Part shown: positions 45,315-55,980 of the stretch, piece by piece | Position numbering within the stretch: the first letter of the stretch is position 1 | Layout: every line of letters starts with the position of its first letter | Assembly: GCA_036850795.1 (NCBI GenBank) | Contig: JAAECO010000004.1 | Location: 7,502,001-7,566,000, forward strand | Direction: 5' to 3' | Length of the DNA stretch: 64,000 nucleotides | From: Cordyceps javanica | Lineage: Eukaryota; Ascomycota; Sordariomycetes; Hypocreales; Cordycipitaceae | The notes under the pieces: generated by a model | Databases searched by the model: none | What the model was told of the DNA's origin: nothing | Seen by the model: the letters and a program-made list of their open reading frames with translations, nothing else | Translations under genes and position numbers: made by a program

Positions 45315-47622
45315 GTCGTGTGTATGCCTGCGAGGTGTATATGTGTGTGTGTGTGTGTCGTAGGGGATGAGGGCGTTGCTGTCGTCGGGGAACGATCGCG
45401 GCGGTTCCCAAGTATGACTTCCGTCACGTTTGAAAATCTCTGCGCCCGTTCTGATTGTAAGTTTGCTATTCCACCGCTCAAGACTTTTTGGAAAGAAAGT
45501 CTAAAAAAAAGATGACAACGTCTTTGGGGCAAGGAATATCGAGGCCCAAAGTAGCAGGCTATAATGAAAAAGAAGCAACGTAGACAACAGCCCAACCGAA
45601 ATTCCAGAGAGATGTCGCAGGCGCAACTTTCGACTCCTCAGCAATCGTCTTCTTTCTTACCGCTTCTGGAGAGACGAGTGCCTCTTTTTTTCTCTCTTTT
45701 TTCTCTTTTCCCCCTATTTCTTGACCACAAGGCCAAGTAATTTAGAGGCTTCAGCAAAAGATTAGTGGGAAAGGGCAAAAAATCAAAAAATCAAAGGCAA
45801 CAAGGCAACGCAGGACGGTGAGGGAGGGTTGGTGGTGTGGTGTATAAGCGCCCAACGGAAGAGTATGTCCTGTCTGTCTGTCCACAACACCGGATCAAGG
45901 ACAAGCAGGCAGGCAGGCAGGCAGGGGGGGCGGAAGGGGGAGGGGAGGGGTCTTCCCGCGGCGATCTGCAGAGGGGAATGAAGCAGCAAACAACGGGAGA
46001 AGAAGAAGAAGAGGAGGAGGAAGAAAATACCAGCGTTTTTGGTAAGCGAACGAATGGCCAGTGAGACGAAAGGAGCAAAGGGCACAACAACTCTTTTGCT
46101 TTACTTTGCTCTGCTTTGCTCTGCTTTGCTAAATAGAGAAAGAAGGCTTCTCCGAAAGACAGGGGAAAAAAAAAGGACAGCAGATGGGCAGTGCGGCTGG
46201 GGAAAAGGGTCCAGGTTCTTGTTAGTCAAGGCTGAATTCAATATCCAGGGCCTGCCATCAGCCACGAATTCTGCCAGGCTTTGGAGGGTTCATTTCTTTA
46301 TTTATTTTTCTTGCAGATGACATGGGGATTCTCTCCACGTCTGGCTTGTTCAACTACTTAGGCCAAGTAGCACCTCTACCGTCAACTCTATCTGTATTCT
46401 CGATCCCACGCGTTGGGCGCTTGTCGTCGTTGCCGCTGTCATGGCCTTGACGGGGGTCCAGTTGAACTTGCTCTCTCTCGTCTGTCGTCTCTCGCCTCTC
46501 TCTCTCTCTGTCTCTCCCTTCCCCCGAGATCCGTCTCTCTGTCTGTCTTGGAAATGTTCCGACCCGTATCGTCATCCCCTAGCAAGCATGTACTGATAAC
46601 TGGTAGCCGCGGGCCAAAAAGAAGGAAAAGCTGTGCGGGTGCGGCCGCAGCCTTGTTCCACGACGGCATCATTGCAGGGGTCTTCTTGCAAGGATCCGTC
46701 ATTTCACACACACTTTTTTTCCCTGATGGACTGCATTCTTCCGTTTTGTTGTCTCGGGCGGTGAGCATCACAATTGCCCCGTCGCATCTTGGCACTCATT
46801 TGAGCATCCATCGACGTGGTATAATCCATATCAGTACTCCGTAGTTTAACTCGTCTCAAGTTTTCCTCGAGCGGATGAACCCGCAGCTCTCTCTCTCTCT
46901 GTCTCTCTCCGCATCAGCGACTCGCAAGACCCGCAGCGGCTGACCCAGCACAGCACCGCAGGGCTCGTTTACACATCCTGTCTCTCTCTCTCTTCTTCTT
47001 CTTTTTTAGAAAAAAATAACATTCTTTCTTCTTTGATTTCTTCACTCTCAATTCACTAATGAGGCGTTTCAATGTTCTAGCGCCGTTCTCCGAGGGTAGG
47101 CGGCGGAATTCTACCTACTTTTTTTTAGTACCTAGTAAGCCTGACAGCGCCGACGGAGAGGCTGTGTACACACACCTTGTGCTAAGAATAGCCAACGGCT
47201 GGCGACTAAAATATGGCCTGGTACGGATACATGGACAAGCAACCCGTGCGATGGCTGAGCTGGAATTCACCAATCAACATGCATGCATGAGACCTTTACT
47301 AAACTTGGAGGGTGGGTGTGGGGAGCGGAATTTTATGTATGCCTTTTTCCACATCATTGTTCAGTTTTTTGTTAGATATTACATAGGCCACGTCCTGATG
47401 CCCACCTCTCCAATCACCAAAGAGAACAAGAAAGGGAAAAAGAATAGGATTTCCCTCCCCCTTGCCTTTTCTTTTCCTTGCCTTCCACAATAGAAGAATA
47501 AACATCAAAATGTACCAAGAAAGAGAAAGAAAAGAAGAAAAGAAAAAAGCCCAATTTGTGTAAAGGACCAAAAAAAAAAAAAAAGACAAACGCCCCGAGC
47601 CGGGATATCTTTGTAAAGCTCT
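45315..47622. other. Gene-free interval with simple repeats
   Basis: About 2.3 kb. Contains a GT tract (45341-45358), a GGCA tetranucleotide repeat (45906-45924), CTCTG-rich runs near 46500 and 46890, and a TACTCCGTA word at 46835-46843. The left edge may contain the first exon of the membrane protein. Confidence 0.5.
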
Positions 47623-50600
47623 TTATGCAAACGTCATGGAAATCTCCTTTTCCTGTCCAAAGTCCTCATCATCCAAATCGTCATGCTGCGACGGCTCCGA
47701 CCACGGGTCCGCCATGGCCATGTCCGGCAAGGTCCTGGCCGTCGTCAGAGCCGGGCGCGTTCGCCTTCGCAGCGCCTCGTCCGCCGTCGACAGCCCCTCG
47801 TCGTCAAACGACGTGTCGAATGTCATGGAAATCTCCCCCTCCTCCTCCCCGTAGTCGGGCTCCGCGTGATACGCCGCCGTGTTGATCACACCGTTGTTCC
47901 AGCTGGCCTTGCGCGTCACCGCGTGCGGCCCCCCGGCCCCGAGCGTCGACGTCCGCATCGGCAGCGCCTCGGCGCTCTGCGTCTCGCGCAGCGCGTTGGA
48001 CGACGAGTCCTGCAGCTGGCTCACCGTGGTGAATCTCGCCGACGTCGGCCCAGACGATGACGGCGCCGCGACAGCAGCGGGAATGTCGAGCTTCATCGGC
48101 GGCAGCGTCGACTGGATCTCCTTGATCTGCAGCACCTCCGGGTCGGCATCTTTGAAATTGGACTCGTTGGCCAGCTCGGCGCGGATGGCATCGATATCAA
48201 AGAGAACACCCGAATTTGATGACGGCGACGCCTTGATGGCCCCACCGTTGCCGTTTTTGGCAGCCTCGGCGGCGGCCGTCTCCTCGTAGACCTCCCACTC
48301 TTCCCTGTCCGTCTTTTTCTTACGGCCAAAGAGACTGAAGCGCGACTTGCTGTTGTTGGCCTTTTCCTCCTTTTCCAGCTCCTTGCGTGCCTCCTCAATC
48401 TCGTTGATGAGCTCGCGCTGCCGCTCGCCGTGGTTCTCCGGATCCGGATCCTCGATTTCGCTAAACTCTTCGCTCGTCACCGTCCATCCGCACTTCATCA
48501 GCAGCACCGGCATCGCCGTGCGGTACTCCATATGACCAGCGACTTCTTCCGTCACGTCCATGTTCTCGATCCACGGACAGTCCTCGATGGGGCCCAAGCC
48601 AGCCACTTTGCGGATACCGCCATTGGTGAGGCGGAACAGGTAGCCCAGGATCCAGTCGTTTCGGTTGTATCCATTGACAAAGCGCCCAGCCACAACGGTG
48701 CGGGCTCTGATGTATTCTTCCTTCTTCACCACAACAGGCGACCCAAAGAGGTAGACATTCTGCACAAGCCCGTACGCTCCCTTCTTGGCCAACTCTTGCA
48801 GACACGAGTAGATGACTCTGGACCCGAGAGAATACCCGACCAGCGTGATGGGCCGGGTGCCCAGCCCACGCTCAATGATGGAGTCTGCCAGAATCAGACC
48901 CGCAGAGGTTGCTCTGTCCAGCGAAACCGCCCACGGGTTATCAATGAGGTATGATAGCTTTGTCAGCACCAGCGGTAGCTGCAGCGCGGCCATCAGGCTC
49001 ATGAGGATGGTGCTTCCCAGAATCTGCTGCAGGCCTTGCGTCAGAGCCTCCGTGGCCAGGATATTAATGGTGTCACCCATGCTGCGGAGCATCTCCGGCT
49101 CCCACAGCACCGAGTAGAGATCGCCCATGACGGGGTCGACTGTGCTGTACGGCAGGCGGACGTCATCCATCTTGCCCGTCAGCCAGCCAGAGACGGTCAC
49201 GATGAGGTTGACGCGCTTGTTGTTATGTAGAGGCCTGTACTCAAACGTCTTGACGGCACCCGTTCGTCGGCCCGCGGCGCGTACTCCAATAAAGCTACCA
49301 GACGCAGCGGCCGACGAAGTGATGATGGCGGCGCCTCCGGCTCCTGCGAGGAAGCTGCCGGTACCCGAGACACCAATGGTGGTAAAACCGGCAGCGAGGC
49401 CAGCACCAATGACGGGTGCCAGCAGACCGGCCGATAAGCCAATGACGAGGCCACCGCCCACAGTGGCCAGGCCCATCAGCATATATCGCCGCTTCAGAGC
49501 CTGCTTCCTGCGCTCCTCCATGTGCTCGTCCTCGTTCCAGTTTTCCTTCTCGGCAGCCTGCTGCATTTCCAGCGCATCAGTCACTCGCTTCTCGAATCGG
49601 CAAATGTCGATCCAGCTAATGTCGAGCGACTGTGCCACACGCTCCAGCAGGATCCTCGAGCGCGCATCGTAGATGGAGTCTGCAATCAGCACGAGGAAAA
49701 TGTCGCAGAGCACAGTCCATCGAAGATCAATATCGATCTTGTCAGTATCTGGCATCTGGGAAGGGGTCTGCACGTCAGGGACGTGATCCGTTTCGGTCGC
49801 TTGATATGGCGGCGGCGCCTCGGCAGGCTTCTCATCTGACGGTGTTGAGCTGATGACGGAACTCCGTTTCGAGTCAGCCATGGGATTCTTGACCCGCGAG
49901 TTGGCGAGTAGAGTCGGCGTCAAGTCGCCGGGTTGGACGCCGTGCTCGGCGAGCTGCTCAATCATAATCTGCTCGGCCTCACTAATATCCATGTGGGCAT
50001 ATAATCTAATCATCATCTTTTGCCCCCACATCTTGGTCGCCTCGGTGGACAGGTTGACCAGCTTCTTCACCTTCTTGAGCGCTTCCACCTTTTCCGACTC
50101 ATTGACGAGAGTAGCAATCTCGAGGCGGACGAGGCCAACGTAGGCGATACGCTGGCCTTCGGTGAGGAGGTCCTTGGTGGCCTGCATCTGCGATACAGCA
50201 TCTCGGGCGTCGTCGTCATTCATGCTGGTGCCGCCGGCATTGGCGTCTTTGAAGAGATACTGCGTATGCTCGTCCATGCTGGTCGCTGATTCGGCATCCT
50301 CATCCATGACAACTCGAGTGTAGCCTTTGCCGGCGCCGCCAAGACCGGCATAGCCGTAGGCTTCGACGTCGTCGTCCTTCATCTCGCGAGCTATAAGTTT
50401 GTTGTCGTCATTGTACATGTCGTAAGGCGCAAAGGCTGGCATTTCCTGCCAGCCCTCATCCGCATCTTCCTTTTCATTCTCTGGTCGGGCCGAAAGCTGT
50501 TGGTGGGAGAACTCTGAGATGCCCATGCCGGTACTAGCGACACTGGCATCACGGTTGTGGGCAGCTGTGGGGTTGGCAGACGGCAGGGCGGCGTTGATGT

Positions 50601-51303
50601 CTTGGCTCACGCGGGCACGATTCGAGGCACCAGTCGATGCACGCGGGCGGTGCTTCCCGTCTTTGGTGTGTGATGCAACGGGTTCTCGGTCGAGTCGTGG
50701 TTTATCGGCAACGTCGGTGAGGATCACGGGAGCTTCTTGTTCAACTTGCTCGGGCTTCTGCGACGGCGACGGCGCGACTGGTGTTGTGGCCTCTGGTGTT
50801 TCTTCCTTTTCCTCCATCTCGGATCCCGCGGCGCTCTGATTTGATTTTACAGCATCTTTCTTTGTCTCTACCGATTCTCGATTCTTCACCGTACCCTCCG
50901 TGGGCGGCGACGCGGCTGCTGCCGCCTCGGGCTCGATGACCGTCTGCGCATCTTTAAAGTCGGCCTCGTCATTTTCGCTCTCAATCTCGGCCGCCTCAAC
51001 GGGGGCGGGCGTTGGCTCGACATGGCCGTTGACGGTGGGTTTTAGCTGCTCCTTTGCGGCGCCTTGCTGCGCTGCGGCAGTAGCGGGAGGCTCTTTGGGT
51101 TTCAGCTTCGACTCTGGCACCTCTTGCGCGGCGTCGGACTGCGCCTGTTCGTCGGCCGTCTTCGCGGCGGCCTCTTCGGGCGTTGGCGTCGGAAATTGTC
51201 TGATGGGCAAGCCGAAATCGTCGACCGTGGGCTGCGTCATCGTGTGCTGCTGAGCGGTGGGCGCAACGGTGGGCGGCGCAGGGGCTTCCTTGGCCGTGCC
51301 CAT
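47623..51303 (-). CDS. DUF726 alpha/beta-hydrolase membrane protein (Mil1/TMCO4 type)
   Basis: A single exon of 1226 aa. About 350 residues of disordered Pro/Ala/Glu-rich sequence come first. The DUF726 domain begins near 420; a glycine-rich pair of membrane segments lies at about 607-670, followed by an alpha/beta-hydrolase core with the nucleophile elbow GYSLGS (about 823-828), NVYLFGSPV, and RFVNGYNRNDWILGYLFRL. The nearest characterised relative is yeast Mil1, a putative lipase that binds the AP-1R adaptor complex; human TMCO4 shares the fold. Catalytic activity is not shown for most members. The C-terminus is acidic and carries the motif EISMTF twice, once about 50 residues from the end and once at the end (EKEISMTFA). 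It is tail-to-tail with nothing on the left and divergent from nothing obvious on the right. Confidence 0.9.
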   Translation of the reverse strand: MGTAKEAPAPPTVAPTAQQHTMTQPTVDDFGLPIRQFPTPTPEEAAAKTADEQAQSDAAQEVPESKLKPKEPPATAAAQQGAAKEQLKPTVNGHVEPTPAPVEAAEIESENDEADFKDAQTVIEPEAAAAASPPTEGTVKNRESVETKKDAVKSNQSAAGSEMEEKEETPEATTPVAPSPSQKPEQVEQEAPVILTDVADKPRLDREPVASHTKDGKHRPRASTGASNRARVSQDINAALPSANPTAAHNRDASVASTGMGISEFSHQQLSARPENEKEDADEGWQEMPAFAPYDMYNDDNKLIAREMKDDDVEAYGYAGLGGAGKGYTRVVMDEDAESATSMDEHTQYLFKDANAGGTSMNDDDARDAVSQMQATKDLLTEGQRIAYVGLVRLEIATLVNESEKVEALKKVKKLVNLSTEATKMWGQKMMIRLYAHMDISEAEQIMIEQLAEHGVQPGDLTPTLLANSRVKNPMADSKRSSVISSTPSDEKPAEAPPPYQATETDHVPDVQTPSQMPDTDKIDIDLRWTVLCDIFLVLIADSIYDARSRILLERVAQSLDISWIDICRFEKRVTDALEMQQAAEKENWNEDEHMEERRKQALKRRYMLMGLATVGGGLVIGLSAGLLAPVIGAGLAAGFTTIGVSGTGSFLAGAGGAAIITSSAAASGSFIGVRAAGRRTGAVKTFEYRPLHNNKRVNLIVTVSGWLTGKMDDVRLPYSTVDPVMGDLYSVLWEPEMLRSMGDTINILATEALTQGLQQILGSTILMSLMAALQLPLVLTKLSYLIDNPWAVSLDRATSAGLILADSIIERGLGTRPITLVGYSLGSRVIYSCLQELAKKGAYGLVQNVYLFGSPVVVKKEEYIRARTVVAGRFVNGYNRNDWILGYLFRLTNGGIRKVAGLGPIEDCPWIENMDVTEEVAGHMEYRTAMPVLLMKCGWTVTSEEFSEIEDPDPENHGERQRELINEIEEARKELEKEEKANNSKSRFSLFGRKKKTDREEWEVYEETAAAEAAKNGNGGAIKASPSSNSGVLFDIDAIRAELANESNFKDADPEVLQIKEIQSTLPPMKLDIPAAVAAPSSSGPTSARFTTVSQLQDSSSNALRETQSAEALPMRTSTLGAGGPHAVTRKASWNNGVINTAAYHAEPDYGEEEGEISMTFDTSFDDEGLSTADEALRRRTRPALTTARTLPDMAMADPWSEPSQHDDLDDEDFGQEKEISMTFA

Positions 51304-52442
51304 TCTCCAGAATCAGATGGTAAAAAGAAAGGAAATTTGGGACGAGGAAAAAAAGAATAATGTATAATGGACAATTTCAAAAAGAAAAAGAAAGAATCAC
51401 GCCCTCATCCCAACAGTGACTCTTAGCTCTATCCGGACGGGACGTGATTGATCATGATGGGAGGATTCGAAGTCGTCTTTGGGGGGCTGCTCTGCTTTGA
51501 TGGAAAAGGGCGGCGGTCGGCCCAAAGCGAACAGTTGACGGGTCCACATGTAAAAATGACCACCTCCTAAAATGGAGCTACCTACGACTACCAACTTACG
51601 GTACGAAAAGGGAGAGGTTCAGTGGGTTTGGCAGCTTGGAGGGGCTTTTTTAGCGGCGGAACAGCAACTGACGGCGTCATGCAGGTCCCAGATGCCCTGA
51701 ACATGCCAAGAGGTGCCTTTCAGTACGTACATTAGTAGGTTGATAGGTACCTTAGTACCTTATACCTGACAACGAGGCAACTCGACATGATGAAACGCGG
51801 CACCCGATGCATCAAATTGGTCGAGGGAGATGCCTTGGTCTTTGCCCTCGGAGTGACAGTCCAACTTGACATCTCGTCAATGTCCACAAATTTTCATCCT
51901 TTTTTATCCTTCCTTCCTGATTTTCCTTTCTTCATCAAGCACGATACGAAATGCTAACCCCTAATAACAGCTCAATTGCTGTTGCCAAGCATCTCCATAT
52001 GCTGGCTCTGCAATTTCCCACACCCCAGGCTGCGCCTCTCCATTCTTACGTACCAGAGAGCGGTGCACCACCGTTGTCGAGAAATCAGAGTTTCTCGTCA
52101 AATTTGCGCAACTCGTCGGGGTGGGGAGGAGCTCGGGAATGAGACAATGCTGCCATTGTCATGACGTGTTTATCCCCCGTCCAACTCGCCTCCACATCTG
52201 CCGTGAAACGGCCAGACACCGACGCTGTTTGACATTATTACTAGTTACCGACTTATCACTGGGACGCAGCAAAACGTAAAAAAAGCTCCCTCGGATTGCC
52301 CGAGCAGGATATGCCATGCGTACTGTTCTGGTAGGGTATTATGTTCCATTGTGCTTTTTTGATATGAATAATGCCGTGACTAGACCCAAAATAAAAAAAA
52401 ACTCCAACAAATCCAAGCACATGCAGACTCGTAAATGCCATG
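51304..52442. other. Upstream region of the DUF726 gene / 3' flank of UTP23
   Basis: No gene supported. A/G-rich tract directly upstream of the DUF726 start; the rest is unremarkable. Confidence 0.55.
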
Positions 52443-53535
52443 CTACTCATCGCCACCCTCGCTGGCCGCGTCGCGCGTACCGCCGGCAACACTCTCTCCT
52501 GTCGCTCCCTCGCCCTCGCCCTCGCCGTTGGCCTTGGCCCTCCGCCTGCGCTTCTTCTTGGGCTTCTCCGCCGCTGCCGCCGCTGCCGCCTCCTTGGCCT
52601 CTTGCTTCTGCTTCCTCCTCCTCTCCTCCTCAATCTGCTGCGGGTTCTTCTTGGACTTTTTCACCGACAGCGGGTTCGGCTCCTTTGTGGCGCCGTACTT
52701 TTTCTTCTTCTTTTCCGCGACGCTCTCCAGTTTTGCGCCGCCGCCGCCGCCGCCGCCGCCAGCCTCCTCGTCGGCCCCGTCGTCGCTGCCGTCGTCGTCT
52801 TCGTCCTGTCGCTTTCGCTTGGCGCTGGGCGTCTTCTTCTTCAGCTCCGCGCGGAACTTGGCCTTTTCCTCGCGCAGGCGCACCTCTGCGCTGTCGTCCG
52901 CCATCGGCTCCAGGATCATGACGCTGCGCTTGATGTAGATGAGCGGCACCGCGCGCACGCCGCGCAGCGCCCGCCGCACCTCCTGGCTCTGGCTCGCCAC
53001 CACGTACCGGTGCTTGTTCTGCCCCGTCTGCTTGGGGTCCACGACCGAGGACAGGCACTCGAGCGTCGACAGCGGCTTGGGGTACTCGTCCGGGTGGTGC
53101 CCGCAGCGCCGGCGCTCGTAGTTCTTGGCCAGCTCAATGGCTTCGCGCATCCCGGGCTCGTTCTTCTTTTCGTACAGCTTCCGAATCTCGCACTGCGTAA
53201 TCACTGCGTTTTTTTCCCCTGTCAGCCAAGAGGTTCGCAGCACACCAAGGCCCTCATCGTAACAAATCAGTTCGGCCAAACTTACTAGGCTTGACCTTGC
53301 CGTGCACTGTGCGTTCCAAACCCGCCGCCAGGTCCATTTTGAATCGGCAGGCATCTTCCACCATTTCCGCGTCCACTGTCTGCGGTGTTAGCGAACTTTC
53401 TCGGTCCAAATCGACCGCACGCCGGTGCGGGTGACTGGAGCTCCTACCCAGAACTTGATAGGCCTCACGGAAGCCAAAAGTCATGCAATATTGCTCCATG
53501 AGCTTGCGATATTGCTTAGAGCGCTTTCCTCTCAT
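52443..53535 (-). CDS. UTP23: rRNA-processing protein UTP23 (PIN domain)
   Basis: Three exons, 53535-53448, 53375-53286 and 53203-52443, encode 312 aa. The opening MRGKRSKQYRKLMEQYCMTF, then GFREAYQVLVDAEM, is the family start; the PIN-like domain spans about 20-165. A CCHC zinc site is formed by Cys64, Cys93, His95 or His96 and Cys109. UTP23 is a nucleolar small-subunit processome protein needed for early 18S rRNA processing and release of snR30. The catalytic acids of active PIN nucleases are not all evident, consistent with a binding rather than cutting role. The C-terminal 130 residues are a Lys/Glu/Ala-rich tail with a Gly8-9 run, longer than in yeast. Acceptor at 53376 (second of two AGs) is needed for frame. 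Confidence 0.92.
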
Positions 53536-54526
53536 TTTGACGGTATTCTTGCGGCCGAATCGCTATTGAAATCGTAGTTGCCCATGCAAACGCTGGTACT
53601 TTTTTTTTTACCTTGGATGTAGGCCAGAATAAATTTCTTATCGCGTCGCGGGAGCGGGTCATGCACGTGCGATAAAGAAAGTGACTCGCCGTCTTTGGTG
53701 GAGCTACCGATCTGGAAACGGCCGGCGCAGGCCCGGCCACGGCCACGGCCCCGCGCAAGGGTCCACCGCCAACAAGAAATAGCTGCTCCAACCTTTTGCG
53801 GGAAGCGGCGAGCATGGGTAGTTGAAGTAGTTTGTTTGTCATGATCTGTCGGTGATTTTTTTGATGGGATGGACCGATGTAGTGTAGAACCCTTCACGAA
53901 CACGCTCATCATTGTAGCACGAGTCGTCGGACCTGTCGTTGCCCTTCAATTGCAGCGGCCATTTTTCATCCTGGGCATCCTGGGCATACCATCTTGCTGC
54001 TCCTTGAAAGCCAAAGGATAGCAATGGTGTATGTAAGAGACTTGATTCAGTTCTAGTGAGACCGGTACTTCACATTCGACGTCGTAACTTGGACAAGTGC
54101 AACGACAATTTTTCAACTTGCCACGAGATTTTCTGGGCACGGTGACGGAAATCTCGCTTTGATCTGGGCTGGGCTGGCCAAGGACTCCTGTGCGTATTAG
54201 AGTCTTGGCCAAGGGACAAGTAGATGCGATGTGCAAATAACCACTGCATGCGGCGGATTCGATACTACTCTTGACTTTTTTCCAACGAGGAGTAGTAGCC
54301 GCCATCATGTCAAAGCACCTCGGCAGATACAGAGACGGTTTTGATCATCGTATATTACTATTGAGAGTATTAAAGATAAGAAGCGAGCCAGAGATGCTAT
54401 GGTCGGGGTTGAAAGAAAAAAAAGCAGAAGAAGAAGAAGTCGCTCCGTGTCCATGACGCCCAATAATGCAAAATTCCATGCGAAATGATTTCGTAAGTAT
54501 TTCTTTCAATGCTTGTTTCTGTCGCG
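53536..54526. other. Upstream region of UTP23 with an uncertain small frame
   Basis: About 1 kb. A 120-codon minus-strand frame (53946-54308) with seven Cys (including CRCTCP) shows no family resemblance or signal peptide; I leave it uncalled. The right edge is the 3' flank of PTC7. Confidence 0.4.
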
Positions 54527-55980
54527 TCACGGCTCCTGGCTGTTTTCTACACAGAGAGCGGCGACAACGCTAATGTCATCCATCTTGCCTGCGCGCACAG
54601 TCGTTAGCATCGTGACCTCTTCCGCTATTTCAATTCCGAGCTCCGATTCTCCCGCAGCGTTCCGAGTTGACTCACCTCCTTCGCTGGCAAGGCCTTCTTC
54701 GATGGCGTGCTCCATGAACGGGCTCTGGGCATACGGATCGGACGCAATGTTCCTGGCCGCGGCGACGAGGTCCTGGGCGGCCTGACGCATGCCGCCGTTG
54801 CGCCCGCCGCGGCGCGCCTCGGGGGCGAGGCCCGCCGCCGTCGACTTTTCCCAGCCGTCGATGCTGGCCGTGATAATGTCGACAATCTCGTGACTCCACA
54901 GGTTGTCGATGACGCCGTCGCTCATGGCGAGCACCACGTCACCGACCTGCAGCTCGACGCGGTCGACGACGGCGTTGTCCTCGGGCGTGTCGGGGCTGTT
55001 GGTGCCCAGCTGGCGCGGGCAGTCGAACCAGTGCCACTGCTCCTTGGTCTTGAAGACGACCGACTTGTCGTGGGGCCGCACCACCATGACCTGGCAGTCG
55101 CCGAGGTTGGTGACGTACAGGAGCGGCACGGGCGGGTCGCCGGGCGCCGCTCCGGACGGTGTCGCAAAGTGCAGCTGCGCGCCGCAGGCCGTGGTGGTGC
55201 CCTGCCAGTCGTGCGCTTCCGTCGCTTCTAGTGTTTTCTTGTATGCGGTTGAGAGGGCGGTGACGGGGTGCGGCTCGATGCCGGCCGCGTCGCCGGGCGG
55301 GGTGGTCGCCGCACGGATCAGGTCCTCCTCTATCGTGGACGACCAAAAATGGAGTATCAGCCGAGCCCATAGCCTGTTGTTGCCGCACCGGGTTAGCAAA
55401 ACTTGTTATCCGGTCTGAACGGGCTTACTCATCCAACGCAGAGAGGTAGGGAGGGGAGGGGGGCAAGGAGGACGTACCCAGCGTGGCCGCGCGGTCGAGT
55501 CGCCCAGGCTCCCACGCCGTCGTTGGCGCAGATGAAGAAGTCGCTGGCGTAGATGGCATCGTCGCCGTTTGTGAGGCCCCGGATCGGCTCGCCGTCAACG
55601 ACGGCGCGGTGCGTGCTGAGGGGATCCGAGAAGGAGGCTGAGGGCCGCGAGAGGAAAGGGGGAGGAAACGGGCGCGGGGGACGCTTTGCGAAGACGCCGA
55701 CGCCCGTCTCGAACCGAAATGGTAGTCGCGGCAGCTGCCGGTGTATATTCTGCTGTTGCTGCTGCTGCTGCTGCTGCTGCGGTTGCTGGTTTCGCCCCGT
55801 ATCGCTCTGACGCGCCGCATCACCGTCGTCGCCGTCGCCGCTGCGCTCCTCTGCGAGCGTCGAGTGCGCGCGCGCGTTGCCGGGGCTGCCCCGCGACGAG
55901 ATAAGCACTATGCGCAGCAGCTGATGTGAGGGAGGAGACGCCCATGAGGCCGCAAGCGCCGGGCGGCGTAATATTCGCAT
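54527..55980 (-). CDS. PTC7: Mitochondrial PP2C-type protein phosphatase PTC7
   Basis: Three exons, 55980-55478, 55373-54676 and 54588-54527, encode 420 aa from the ATG at 55980. That start gives a basic, Arg-rich presequence (MRILRRPALAASW), as expected for a mitochondrial protein; an upstream in-frame ATG at 56079 would add 33 residues. PP2C motifs: NGDDAIYAS, ANDGVGAW with a metal-binding Asp, GHAGLWARLILHFW across the first splice, LGDCQVMVVR, AMSDGVIDNLW, and KMDDISVV across the last. PTC7 dephosphorylates mitochondrial targets such as Coq7 in coenzyme Q synthesis in yeast. A polyglutamine run of about ten residues (CAG/CAA, near 55747-55780) lies between the presequence and catalytic domain. 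The intron just before the last exon is 87 nt. Confidence 0.92.

Noticed and set aside
52316..53288. Plus-strand frames over UTP23
   Set aside because: Antisense shadows of a Lys/Glu/Ala-rich coding region.
53946..54308. 120-codon Cys-rich frame upstream of UTP23
   Set aside because: No signal peptide, no family resemblance, and several splice-like sites interrupt it; left uncalled.
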